DNA of 64,000 nucleotides from positions 55,646,748-55,710,747 of the forward strand of contig CM035808.1 of the NCBI GenBank assembly GCA_020466095.1, read 5' to 3'. This DNA comes from Chlorops oryzae. Lineage: Eukaryota; Arthropoda; Insecta; Diptera; Chloropidae. Each line of letters opens with the position of its first letter. Within the stretch, counting starts at the first letter, position 1. The notes beneath the pieces are model-generated. The model did no database searches, was not told where the DNA came from, and saw nothing but the letters and a program-made list of their open reading frames with translations. Positions 1 through 9,857 of this stretch are shown here, one piece after another. The position numbers were made by a program, and so were the translations under genes.

Positions 1-1612
1 ATCACATGTAATTGAGTCGGTGTTGGAGAGCATAAGAGGCTCGATGAAACGGTAAAGCAGAGGATTGCAAACAGGAATTGCTGATGTGTGAAGAAACACA
101 TGAAGTATTGACGGTGTTGTTTGCGGAAACGACGATTTTAAGAAGCTAGGGTGTGCGTGGATTGCAAGAGTGCATGGAGTGTACCAACCGAGATGACGAT
201 CAGCTAGGAAAGCTGTGTTGATGAATGTGCATGGATTGCACCTGTTGTAGAGTATGACTTGGGGCCGCTGGCCGATCATTTCTTTTGAGCCTCGAATGGT
301 GAGTTGGATTTGATAGTCTACGCGCGAGTGGGTTCACGTGTGCTTGCAGTTTACAAAAATACTTTTCTTTGACTTTGGCGAACTCCATTTTAACCAGTTC
401 TACGTTGAGCTCTCTATGGATGCGTTCATTTGTAATAAACCAAGGAGCTCCTGTAATAGTTCTTAGGATTTTGGATTGTGCTCTCTGCAGAATGTCAATA
501 TTTGAAGCGCCTGCATATCCGTACAATTGCAGACCATACGTCCATATTGGCTTTATGACTTGCTTGTACAGAAGGACTTTAAAATCTAATTTTAGGTGAG
601 AGCGGTTATTTATTAGCCAGTGCAAGCTTTTGGCTTTTAGTTTAATTTGCGTTCTCTTGGCCTCGATATGCTTGCGCCATGTCAATCTTTTGTCTAAGTG
701 AATTCCGAGGTAGGTAACTTCTTCACATTGAGGGATGCGTATGTTGTTCAGAAAAATATCCGGAGAAGCTTTTCTGTTGAGCGCGAAAGTTATATGCCGA
801 CATTTAAGCTCATTTATTATAATTCGCCATTTAGTTAGCCAGTCTTGGATTTCGTTGAGGTGGTTTTGGAGCTTAGAAGTTGCCGCACTTATATCCTTGT
901 GACGACTTAATATCGCTGTGTCGTCAGCAAATGTCGAAATCGATACTCGATCGCTGTTTGGAATATCTGCTGTATACAAAAGATAAAGAAAAGGCCCAAC
1001 AACACTCCCTTGAGGGACTCCTGCATTAATTTCAAAAGTTTTTGTTGTGAACGAATTATGTTTTACTTGGAACGTTCTATGTTCTAGGTATGACTCAAAT
1101 ATCGCGTGGACATTTACAGGAAGTAAGCTTCTGATTTTATATAACAATCCTTCATGCCAAACTTTGTCGAAAGCTTGCTGGATGTCTAGGAATACTGCTG
1201 AGCAGTATTCGCGATGTTCATATGCAAGTCGAATTTCATTCGTAATACGATTAACTTGCTCAATAGTGCCGTGATGTTTTCTGAATCCAAATTGGTGGGA
1301 GGGAACAATATGCTGTTCTTGAAGAAATGGTGTTAATTTGGATAGCAATATTTTTTCGAATAACTTTGAGAGGCAAGGGAGGAGGCTAATTGGTCTATAA
1401 GAGGAAGCTTGGGTAGGATCTTTTCCTGGCTTAGACACCATTTTAATTACCGACCTTTTCCAATCTTTTGGAAAGTATCCGTGCTTTATAATAGAATTAA
1501 ATAGGACTGTTAAAAATAATACTGCAACGGAAGGTAGCTGTTTTAACATTTTTGAAGTAATTAGATCATGCCCTGGGGCTTTTTTATATGTTTGATTCTT
1601 GGTTTCGAAAAT
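1..1612 (-). mobile_element. Jockey-type non-LTR retrotransposon (LINE), 5'-truncated
   Basis: The segment carries the reverse transcriptase part of a Jockey-clade LINE read on the minus strand. Its 5' side stops abruptly near 1612 at a T-rich tract (1613-1650 on the plus strand), with no endonuclease domain upstream; this is the usual 5' truncation of target-primed insertions. Bases 1-199 are the 3' untranslated part, and the poly(A) end lies left of the window. It sits next to the gypsy-type element further right and probably inserted into or beside it. Confidence 0.85.
200..1611 (-). CDS. LINE ORF2 reverse transcriptase, N-terminally truncated
   Basis: This encodes a reverse transcriptase that copies element RNA into DNA at the target nick. 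The first methionine is at 1549, but the frame is open upstream to about 1611 and already reads the conserved KKAPGHDLIT block, so the real protein began further 5'. Visible motifs: SSYRPISLLPCLSKLFEKIL, FLDIQQAFDKVWHEGL (first catalytic Asp), NAGVPQGSVVGPFLY and the FADDTAI active-site box, then the thumb and a C-terminal region ending in HSFPS. There is no internal stop in about 470 codons, so truncation is recent. The endonuclease and ORF1 are absent. The Jockey family is chosen from the style of the RT motifs; the exact lineage is not resolved. Confidence 0.87.
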
Positions 1613-1736
1613 GTTTTTTTTTTTTAATTTTTTTTTTATTTTTATAATACCCTCACCAATATATATAGAAATTTAAAAGCTACAAACAATATTTTCTTCA
1701 GTTTTCGTAAATACAACTGCTTCTTAAACAATTATT

Positions 1737-2575
1737 TTACTCGATTTTTTTTAGTTCGTTCAAAACTCCTATGGTTAATCTGAAGGATTTACCATTTAGC
1801 TTAACTAGCTCTCTTTTTCTATTTTTATTTTGTCTCTTATCTTTTAGTTCCTTTATCATTTGTTTCAATATTTCAATTTCATCTGCTGTTAATTCTTGGT
1901 CTGTTAAATTAAGGTCATTTTTATTCCAATTTTTTATAAGGTTTCCAAAAAAAATTCTCGTTAATTCTCTGCTTTCTTTTTCTAACAAAATTGTGTTCTC
2001 CCAGTCTTCATTTCCATCTTTTATTTTTGAAAAAAAATATTCTGCAAAGTGCAGCGTAAATATCCCACAGTCAAACATGTTTTTTTTTGTTGCGGACATT
2101 TCGGACAAATGAATTTATTGGTTACTAATTTATCGTCTTTTAAATTTTTTGCGACATTCTCAAAGAATTTTGCTATGTTTGTGTATATTTCAATGTAATT
2201 GTGTGGATTTAATGAGTCTAGAATATATACTATTTTATTCCGCACAATTGCCAACATCCAGTGGTTTTTCACACATATGGGTAATAACCAATTTTTTATT
2301 TTTCTCGCATCAATGTTTTTTATAATTGTTTTAATTCGCAACTCAGCAATGCTTTCCGGAGCATCTACTGCCGCTTTTATTGCTGCGTACGTGAAAGAAT
2401 TAAAAATGTGCACTTCACCTGAAATAGGATCATGCCTTTTAAATATCCAATCTAAAAAAACATTGATATGAGTATCACCCAGCCACTGGTTGTCAATTAA
2501 ATCAATATACTCTTTTTTAGTTATTTCCGTTGCTCGTTTTCCGATCATGTAAGAACAAATTTGTTCCTTGTCCAT
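1737..2575 (-). pseudogene. ULP1/adenain-type (C48-like) cysteine protease, one frameshift
   Basis: Two overlapping frames make one protein of about 280 residues. The upstream frame starts at the ATG at 2575, with an in-frame stop shortly before it, and gives NHWMLAIV (catalytic His) and VYILDSL (catalytic Asp). After an A9 run (plus-strand T9 near 2080) the frame changes to the ORF ending at 1737, which continues with FDCGIFTLHFAEYFF (nucleophile Cys); the Gln of PQQ lies just before the shift. His-Asp-Gln-Cys is the order of SUMO-specific (ULP/SENP) and adenovirus-type proteases. The shift lies in a homopolymer, so it could be a mutation, a sequencing error or slippage. It lies 3' of a gypsy-type gag/protease and an envelope-like tail. 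Whether it belongs to that element or to another transposon (Polintons and some DNA transposons carry such proteases) is unresolved. Confidence 0.7.
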
Positions 2576-3000
2576 TTTTTGGACGATTTCTTCTTATTTG
2601 ATCAGAGCCGAGAAATCAAATTTTGAATTTGGAAAAACTGATTAGCTATTCCCACTTGTATACTTGAGCCTGGATATATTTGGGTCGTTGCCCTTTCGAT
2701 TTTTCCTTTCTCCAGGTGCTTCTATAAGAATAAAATAAGTTTTATTATTGTGCAAAGAGTCGCTTCTTTTTTATACCTTTCTTTTAATATGCCCTCACTG
2801 CTGCGGTGTCAATATCGAATGCTACGCGTTCATGCATTTCGTTTTATATTTTATTCGTTTAATTGAAAGATAAACAAAATTTCGTTTATGCCTTTAATGC
2901 ATTTCTTCGATATGATTTTCTGTTTATTGCTTAAGTCGGGTATGTGGTTGGTGATATACGAGGGTCTAAATTAATGTTCTTGACTTTAAAGTGTAGTGTA

Positions 3001-3222
3001 CTAAACTCCGGTTGTTTTTTCTGTTTCTTTGTATCGTTTCAGAATTGTTCGAACACTTTCATTCCGCTTAATGTTTTGGCTTTCTCTTGCTATTTCCTGT
3101 TTAGCTTCTACTCTTACCGATCTTCTTTTAAAAATAAAATATAATCCTATTAACCCTCCTATAATTATCAATAGAAGTGTGCCACTAATGCCATATGATA
3201 TGTTGCGATACCGGGGCTTGCT
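3001..3222 (-). pseudogene. Envelope-like C-terminal membrane tail of the gypsy-type element
   Basis: A 73-codon open frame, without a start codon of its own, opens after a stop at 3223-3225 and ends at a TAG at 3001-3003. It encodes one strongly hydrophobic span (GISGTLLLIIIGGLIGLYFI) followed at once by the stop-transfer residues KRR and a basic, charged cytoplasmic tail of about 40 residues. This is the layout of the end of the transmembrane subunit of insect errantivirus envelopes, and it lies 3' of gag and protease as envelope would. The ectodomain, fusion peptide and furin site are not visible, so it is a remnant. Assignment rests on topology and position, not on recognised family motifs. 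Confidence 0.5.
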
Positions 3223-3419
3223 CTAAATATGCGTGACTGTATGCCTTTACCAGATTTTTGGGTTTTTAATATGTTTCGCTAGGAAATTCTTATTTATACA
3301 TCGCCTTAAGCGATGTTAAAAAGAAAATACCTGTCATAATTAAGTTTAAAAACGGTTAGACCTCACCTTACGTGATGAAATCTGTGTTTTTCAATTGCTA
3401 TTTTACATTCAAGAACTCT

Positions 3420-4790
3420 TTAAGCCACTTTAAAATTGTATGCGAATATTTTGTCTAAAGGATTCGTTTTAAAAACTGAAATTTCACCATCCCTCATATA
3501 TGACTTTATGTGGCGGTTCACGCCTTTCCATTCTAAAATTTTTTGTATAAGAAAAACTGTTTTAACAAAACTAATATAGGTCGCTTTTACTGTATTAAAG
3601 AACTTCTTGAATACTTCTCTAATAACTCTTTGATTATTGAAGATAGGTGACATTTTTTCAATTAAATCGTTCGCTTCACAATTTTTAACTCTTTCTTGAT
3701 ATCCCGACCAGGGTAAATCTAGTGCCTTTACTGCGTAATTGTGTGGCCTACTCAGTGGGTTGTCTTTAAAATCTTCCTTTAAATTTTCTTCTTTAAATAA
3801 AACATCATCTTTCTTCTTCAATACATTCCCATAACGATTTCTATCGACTTCTTCGTCGAGTTTATAATCTTCTTCACTACCTGACTCTTTATTCGCTTCA
3901 ACCTCACTGATTTTCAAAATAGGTACATCTCCTTTTCCGCCATTAATCTTGGGCGATTTTCTTATCAAATCTGGCATAATATCTTTTTTATGCACTACTA
4001 ACTCTCCTGACAATCTTTTTGCACAAATTTCTTCTACTCTTGCTTCATTAGCTTGGATCGTGACTGTCTCCTCAGTACAAATCCTATTACTAAAGTTGGA
4101 AACAAGAAATGGTAGTGATACAATTTGTCTATCATTGTTGCAGAAAGAGATATCTTTATTAATATTATTAATTCTGGAATGCTTCCCCTTCTCATGTCTG
4201 TTAAAAAAATTCTCCTGTTGTCTCTTTTCTTTTCTAATACTCTCAGTTTCCCCACCAAACGCTTCTAGTGTAATAAAACTTGTATCTGAACCTGTGTCCA
4301 CTAACAATGTAATTTTTTCATTTATAGCCTGTCCGCATGGAAGCACTATAAACGTGTCGTCTGACACCGGCTCTACAGTTTCGATATTACTACTGTACTT
4401 TTGGCAATGAGTAACTAACTTTAACACATTATCCTTACTATTTTCCCCTTGATCTACTGTTCTTTCGGCGGTACTATTTATTTGATAAAACTTTGTTTCT
4501 ATTGGTTCGCTTAAGTGCACTCTTCTTCGTTCTAATACTTTATTTTTCAATGCAATTTCCTTATTGCTTTCTATTCTAATGGGGTTCTTAAAATATTCGC
4601 CTTGTTCTTTTTCATCAAAGAATATTTTGTTTAAATATAAATGTTTCAATTCTATACCAGTCTTTTCATGGCTAAAAATTTTTTTCTCAGCTTTTACTCC
4701 TTCTTCAATTTTAAATAGGTTTGGCCTCTTAACTGTGCATTTTAATTTGGCATTCCGGTCTACTGGCCTTGACCAGGCCGCTGGGCGTTT
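3420..4790 (-). pseudogene. Gypsy-type pol fragment with aspartic protease, reverse transcriptase missing
   Basis: The frame is open from the end of gag, in the -1 frame, to a stop at 3420; the first ATG in it is at 4649. It carries a retroviral-type aspartic protease (VLPCGQ...ITLLVDTGSDTSFITL, active-site DTGS). After the protease comes a charged linker and about 90 residues that I do not recognise. No reverse transcriptase, RNase H or integrase motif is visible before the stop, so most of pol has been lost by deletion between the protease and the envelope-like tail at 3001-3222. Overlap with gag in the -1 frame, with a slippery heptamer in the overlap, indicates expression as a gag-pol fusion in the parent element. 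Confidence 0.7.
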
Positions 4791-6778
4791 CCCTGGTTGT
4801 TATCCCTTTCTTGTTGCATATTACAAAATCTCGCTGTGTGCCCAACTTGAGAACATTTGTAGCATTGAATATCACTGCGGCTATTTTGAGAAAAGTCATT
4901 TATGAAACTATTCGAACCAGCATGTGGTGAAAATTGATGATTGTAGGACTGATTTTGATTAAAATTTTCTTTCCTATTTTCAATTGCGTCTCTTCTAGAT
5001 GGTGCTATATTCAGGAGTTGAATTTCTTTCATATTATTTTCATCTTGCCAACTTTTACAAAATTTGTTACTTTCGTGGCTTTTCATTTGACATATATTGC
5101 AAAATGATTTCTCTAGTCTTCCAAAATATTTATTCTCTGAATGTCCCTTTTTTCTACAGAATTTGCAAATTATGATATCACGACTGCGTTGTTGTTCTAT
5201 TTTCCCGCATTTCGCTGTTTGCTCATGTCCGTATTCGAAACATACATTGCAATAAGGAGTATTCCTTTTTTGCTGGCAAATATCGCGTGTATGGCCCGCA
5301 ATATTGCAAAAAGAGCATAAAATTGTTTGTGCAGGTGTTCCACTTTGACTTATGAAATTATTTGTCTGAAAATTTATATTTTCTGTTTGTAGCCCTTCTG
5401 CGTCTTCTGCCAATTTTATTAAAAATGGAAGTGGTTTGTCTCTATGTCCTTCTAACCGGAGTTGCATGTACCGATCTTTTATACCGAAAATGAATTTATT
5501 TTTGGCTAGCCTACTATATTCACTAAGAGCTGATACTGATTCTGAAGAATTCCACGTTTCTCTAATCAATTTTTCGGCTTCTTTCAGCAAGGCCGCTATC
5601 CTTTCCCCAAATGATGATGCTTTTTCATTTAAATATTCAGCACAGCTTTCTATTTCAAATCTGATTGTGTCTAAACTTCTTTGCTTTAAAAAATTTTTCT
5701 TTATGAAATTTCCGAGGTCATCTAAACTGTTAAAATTTTTCTGGCTGGCTTTTATGTAAGCTGATCCCGATAATCTCTGTTTTACGCATTTTATGGTGTC
5801 TTGCGCGGCCATATTTTGTGTAATGCTTTTTAGTAATTCTAAGCCTGTGATAAATTTGTCTACTTCAGAGCTTAATTCTGAGTGGTCTTGGCCAGAAAAA
5901 TTTGGCACTAGACTAACGACCTTTTTCATGACCTCATCTGCTGGAGTAGAGTTTGCCATTGTCACTGTTACTGTGGGTACTAATGAAACTCGGTTGGGTG
6001 TATGTTCTATATTTTGAACTGTTGAGTTTTGGGTGGTATTACTTTTGTTAAGTGTGACCTTCACGAGTTGTGTATTTAATTCTTCTAAAAATGTTACCGG
6101 AGTTGTATTTATTTGGACTGGTTTGTTTTGAGTTTTGTTTAATAACTCTGTAGGGGCAACTGGTGCCGGTGGGGGGGCTTGTGGTATTGGGGAATTTCCT
6201 GTTTGCTCTATAACGGAAAGTGATTTTTTAGTTATTGTTGGGCTTGGCATCGGTGAGGCAGTGTATACCGTCTTCAACTCCTTTTTTAATTTTGTAATTT
6301 GACCTTTAAGTCTCCTTACCTCCTCTTCTCTTTCTCTAAGAACGGCCTTATCTTTTTCCAAGGTGTCTGTTAACCCTTGCCCTACCACTTTTCTTAAGGC
6401 TTCCCGAAGAACGTCGTTTTCTTTCTCGGATTCCTCTATTAGGGTGTTACTATGTTCTATTTGCTCTTTTAGCTTTTTACAATTTTTTGACAGGTATTTT
6501 ACAGTTTCTTCTAAAGTGACTATTTTGCCTTTTTCGGCGTTTGTATTTACTGAATTTTTTACCTGATTTATTAAAAATATTGCCTCCTCTATTTGGGAAA
6601 ACTGGCCTAGCACACGTTGATCTTTGATTAACTGTAAAATTTCTTTGCTTAATTTTGACTCATGCAATAACTCTTTCGCTTCTTCCAAAATTCTGCTGCT
6701 GTCAGCTTCTGATTGTGCGACCTTCTGTCTCAGATTTTCTAATTCTTCTTCCATAAGTCTAAACTGAACACGGCACAA
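4760..6778 (-). CDS. Gag polyprotein with five zinc knuckles (gypsy-type LTR element)
   Basis: A 672-residue uninterrupted structural protein that would form the particle and bind RNA. From the N terminus: a long charged coiled-coil-like segment (residues about 1-170, with heptads of L, E and K), a Pro-rich linker near 195-215, a capsid-like region (about 290-490), then five CCHC-type knuckles from about residue 490 (for example CSFCNIAGHTRDIC, CNVCFEYGHEQTAKC, CYKCSQVGHTARFC) and a Gln-rich end. Five knuckles is more than the one to three usual in gypsy gags. The third knuckle lacks its last Cys (KYF) and is probably non-functional. The start at 6778 is the first ATG of the frame. The C terminus overlaps the protease frame at the slippery site. 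Confidence 0.83.
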   Translation of the reverse strand: MCRVQFRLMEEELENLRQKVAQSEADSSRILEEAKELLHESKLSKEILQLIKDQRVLGQFSQIEEAIFLINQVKNSVNTNAEKGKIVTLEETVKYLSKNCKKLKEQIEHSNTLIEESEKENDVLREALRKVVGQGLTDTLEKDKAVLREREEEVRRLKGQITKLKKELKTVYTASPMPSPTITKKSLSVIEQTGNSPIPQAPPPAPVAPTELLNKTQNKPVQINTTPVTFLEELNTQLVKVTLNKSNTTQNSTVQNIEHTPNRVSLVPTVTVTMANSTPADEVMKKVVSLVPNFSGQDHSELSSEVDKFITGLELLKSITQNMAAQDTIKCVKQRLSGSAYIKASQKNFNSLDDLGNFIKKNFLKQRSLDTIRFEIESCAEYLNEKASSFGERIAALLKEAEKLIRETWNSSESVSALSEYSRLAKNKFIFGIKDRYMQLRLEGHRDKPLPFLIKLAEDAEGLQTENINFQTNNFISQSGTPAQTILCSFCNIAGHTRDICQQKRNTPYCNVCFEYGHEQTAKCGKIEQQRSRDIIICKFCRKKGHSENKYFGRLEKSFCNICQMKSHESNKFCKSWQDENNMKEIQLLNIAPSRRDAIENRKENFNQNQSYNHQFSPHAGSNSFINDFSQNSRSDIQCYKCSQVGHTARFCNMQQERDNNQGNAQRPGQGQ
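4787..4793 (-). promoter_or_regulatory. Candidate -1 ribosomal frameshift site GGGAAAC
   Basis: On the minus strand the gag frame reads CAG GGA AAC, forming the slippery heptamer G GGA AAC (X XXY YYZ) twelve codons before the gag stop at 4760. A slip back by one base leads straight into the protease frame, which is open through this overlap. GGGAAAC is an established shifty heptamer in other frameshifting genes. No downstream pseudoknot was modelled. Confidence 0.6.
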
Positions 6779-6851
6779 GTCCGCTTAAAACACATTTCAA
6801 AAAAAAAAAAAACGGACTCTTTGCAATAAAAATATTAATTTAACTTTTTGT

Positions 6852-6860
6852 ACTCACCAT
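6852..6860 (-). promoter_or_regulatory. Candidate 5' splice site directly after an ATG in the gag leader
   Basis: On the minus strand the leader reads ATG|GTGAGT about 75 bases before the gag start. GTGAGT is a consensus fly splice donor. In errantiviruses the envelope mRNA is made by splicing from the leader, and an upstream ATG can be joined to the downstream gene. A plausible acceptor lies before the ULP1-type gene near 2722 (pyrimidine-rich, ending TTATAG). The pairing is inference. Confidence 0.35.
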
Positions 6861-6942
6861 ATTTATAGTTGATTGATGCATATTTGTTCTTCCTTCTGTG
6901 ACTTTCTGCTACCGTTGAATTTTACTTTTCACTTTAAAGGTA

Positions 6943-7343
6943 TTAATTTGTGATTCTTTTATTTAAAAAATGTAATTTGCGAGAGAAGGAAAAAAAAAAT
7001 TTTTCTTAATGTCTGAGTCGGTAGATATTATGGACACGAGCTTTTGCTAATTCGGATGATGATAACCACCTTTTTAAAACCTCCAAGGTTCCGCGTTAGC
7101 TTTGCATTCGTTATTCCACACTTCCTACCGGGCAGATGTAAAAAAATTGTTTAATTTGTGACTCTTTTATTTAAAAAATGTAATTTGTGAGAGAAAAAAA
7201 AATTTTTCTTAATGTCTGAGTCGGTAGATATTATGGACACGAGCTTTTGCTAATTCGGATGATGATAACCACCTTTTTAAAACCTCCAAGGTTCCGCGTT
7301 AGCTTTGCATTCGTTATTCCACACTTTCTACCGGGCAGATGTA
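6943..7343 (-). repeat. Tandem duplication of about 198 bp in the 5' leader
   Basis: Bases 6943-7140 and 7151-7343 are nearly identical direct copies separated by about 10 bases, with a few indels in A-runs. Both lie between the primer-binding site and gag of the gypsy-type element, so the untranslated leader has been lengthened. Each copy contains the same block beginning TCTGAGTCGGTAGATATTAT. Confidence 0.9.
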
Positions 7344-7395
7344 TTTCTCTTATTACAAGTTTTGAGCCTTGGTTCGTCTCCAACTGAAAGTCAGT

Positions 7396-7413
7396 CGAAT
7401 ACCGGCTGCGCCA
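7396..7413 (-). promoter_or_regulatory. Primer-binding site of the gypsy-type element
   Basis: On the minus strand the sequence one base after the LTR begins TGGCGCAGCCGGTATTCG. The TGGCGCAG start resembles the tRNA-Ser-type primer sites of 17.6/297-like gypsy elements (from memory). It fixes the inner end of the 5' LTR at 7415. Confidence 0.65.
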
Positions 7414-7414
7414 A

Positions 7415-8195
7415 TGTTAAAGTATTTTCTGCTGTATTCCCGATTGAATACAACGTCTGAATACTTCAGTGCAAATAAACAAAATGAAAGGACACCAAAT
7501 AGATTGTTTTCGAATCTTTTATTAGGCTAGAGTCCTTATTGTCTATTCACAAGTTATTACCTTATATTTACTCCTAACTGACACTCGAAACTTCCCTAAA
7601 TCCTTACAACACTAAGATCCACACTCTTCCGCTGTTGCCACTGGTGAGTACATACGTAAGAGTTGAGATCTCGCAAACTGCTTCTCGCTAAGTGTATTTT
7701 CTCATTCTTGATCGTTGGCTTTTATAATACAAAAGTGTCGATGCTGCATAGTCGATTTCCCAATCAATGCTAGTCGAATTTTGCGTAGTTGTAGGTCGAA
7801 GCTTCTGGAACTATTTCGTAAGTTTTACGCTGACCTGCGCGTACCATCAAGTTGCTGTTGTTGTTGTTGTGCTCGGCTTCAATTTGCCGACTTGCATTCT
7901 AAACCCAAACAGGTGTTACAATTGTTCTTCACGAATTTCCTTGTATTGAAATTCGCTTACGACGTTGGCTTACGATTCTGCTGTTGTTGTTGTTGTGCCC
8001 ATTCACCGTTCCCGTCGTGTGCCAAAAGTGCTCGACTTACAGTTTCGGTGAGGTTGTCTTTGTTGTTGTTGTGCGTTGCTTGGGCTGGACGTTTAGCTTG
8101 CTCATGAGTTTGTTGCTGTTTCGTAATGCTGCACTTTTGAGGTGACCAACGGTAAAAATGTTAAATGCTCGTGAGTCAAGTGTTCACTTACAACA
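7415..8195 (-). repeat. 5' LTR of the gypsy-type element
   Basis: The 781-bp segment lies between the primer-binding site and a mariner remnant that is continuous in the paralogous block at 63513-64000, which fixes the outer edge at about 8195. Read on the minus strand it begins TGTTGTAAG and ends TTTAACA (TG...CA). It contains three CAACAACAACA tracts (plus-strand TTG runs near 7856, 7981 and 8057). No matching 3' LTR is visible in the window, so the left end is lost or lies beyond base 1. The 130-codon plus-strand frame here is not a gene. Confidence 0.7.
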
Positions 8196-8402
8196 ACAGT
8201 ATTCCCCAGACCTCCCACCTTGTGACTTTTGGTTTTTCCCAGGAATAAAAAAAAATTAGGGGGAAAGTATGTATCAGCAATGTGGAGATATGTGCAGTGA
8301 ATAACAAAATCGAGAGTCTAGAAAAACGTGATTTTGAGGACTGTTTAAACAATTGGATTCACTGGTTTAAAAAATTTGTTGAATTAAAGGCGATCATGTA
8401 AA
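8196..8402 (+). pseudogene. Mariner-type transposase C-terminus, interrupted by the LTR insertion
   Basis: The plus strand encodes the tail of a Tc1/mariner-type transposase (YSPDLPP context in the paralog, ending WIHWFKKFVELKAIM). The same sequence is present inverted at 63513-63719, where it continues further upstream without interruption. Here it is cut at 8196 by the LTR retrotransposon. A frameshift and indels are already present, so the gene was dead. Confidence 0.7.
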
Positions 8403-8668
8403 TTAAAATTAAACAGAGCAATGTGTAAGAATATAAGAATAAGAATTCGTTTTTCGCTTGCTTTCCAACTAGTGACGCTGCGAATAGTCGGCCACTATTC
8501 TGTATTCGGCCTATTCGGCCTCTTTTTTCAGTAGTCGGTATTCGGCCGAATAGTTAGAATATTTGGCCGACTACCGAAAAGTAGAAATAAGTTATTAAAA
8601 TAAGTCAGTAGTAACTTAAAATTAATTTTTTCTCATCATAATATAAAAAAATATTATCATATACCACA

Positions 8669-9562
8669 CAGGGTTGGGCATAATGCATTAAATAATAAAT
8701 GCAATAAGCATTTCACTACCATTAACTCTTTAGTGGTAATGAAGAAACGAGTTTCACTATCACTAAACGTATAGTGAAAATTAAATATAGTTTCACTATC
8801 ACTAAACGTATAGTGAAAATTAAATAAAGTTTCACTATCACTAAACGTTTAGTGAAAATGAAATAAAGTTACACTGTCACGATGCCTTCAGTGCTAGTGA
8901 AATGAAATTGCACTATCACTAAAGTTTAGTGCTAGTGAAAAAAAGACTGGTTTTTGAGGAAGTAAAATGCATTACAATTTTGTTTCAATTAATCTTTATT
9001 TGCCTTATATAAAACCAACATTTCGAAATTGGAATCGCTGAGATTTTGCCTCGAAGACCGATTTACGATTCCAGCGAAAGAAAAGAGCCTTTCTACTGGC
9101 GCAGATGAAGGAAGCGGCGTGTTGTATTTCAAAAATACTTTTTTAACTACAATGATTCAATACTCCTGTCATCATCGGCAAGGTATAAAATTGTTTCAGT
9201 CGCCGTTTTTCCACCTTGTAAATCATTATGTCGATCTTCAGAAAAACAAGAATTTCGAAAATAATTGTATTAAATAAGGCTAAAAAAGATTAGTTGAAAC
9301 AAAATTATAATGCATTTTACTTCCTCAAAAACCAGTCTTTTTTTCACTAGCACTAAACTTTAGTGATAGTGCAATTTCATTTCACTAGCACTGAAGGCAT
9401 CGTGACAGTGTAACTTTATTTCATTTTCACTAAACGTTTAGTGATAGTGAAGCATTATTTAATTTTCACTATACGTTTAGTGATAGTGAAACTCGTTTCT
9501 TCATTACCACTAAAGAGTTAATGGTAGTTCAATTTAGTGGTAGTTCAAAATGCCCAACCCTG
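8669..9562. mobile_element. hAT-type MITE with long terminal inverted repeats
   Basis: An 894-bp insertion begins CAGGGTTGGGCA and ends with the exact complement. It is flanked by a perfect 8-bp target duplication, ATACCACA (8661-8668 and 9563-9570). CAG-type ends with 8-bp duplications define the hAT superfamily. The inverted arms are about 327 and 276 bp; the left arm has three copies of a 39-bp unit (8751-8866) built on TTTCACTATCACTAAACG, and the right arm has fewer. The inverted paralog near 63245-63255 shows the empty site. The 82-codon frame in the centre (9029-9277) matches no family I recognise. Confidence 0.9.
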
Positions 9563-9857
9563 ATACCACATTTGTCTTTTAGGGTGGTAGTAACCAGCCC
9601 GGTTTAAGTAAATTCTTGGCTTTCGCTTAAATTTTCGTAGTTACCAAATTAATTAAACCTGGTTTATTACTCCATCGAAGCAGTCATAAATTTTAAGAAT
9701 GAAAATGTTCGAAAATTCGAAGAGAGCAGAGAAGGCCAAACAAAAAACATATGTTTACAAAATATTCAAAAGAAAAAATTACTTTTGTTCAAATTTTACC
9801 GTTTTTCTATCGGCCTGCTAGTTTGAAAGAGATTTCGAAGATAGCAAAACAATATAT

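Noticed and set aside
2944..3226. Plus-strand hydrophobic ORFs
   Set aside because: The hydrophobicity mirrors the minus-strand membrane tail, which has the stop-transfer and gene order expected.
7715..8107. 130-codon plus-strand open frame
   Set aside because: It is the antisense of the gypsy LTR; its CCCCCC and LLLL stretches come from TTG/TGC triplet runs.
8751..8866. CRISPR-like regular 39-bp repeats
   Set aside because: They are contiguous tandem units inside a hAT MITE arm, without unique spacers, in an animal genome.
9029..9277. 82-codon ORF in the hAT MITE as a gene
   Set aside because: No family resemblance, and it lies in the unique loop of a nonautonomous element; length is compatible with chance.
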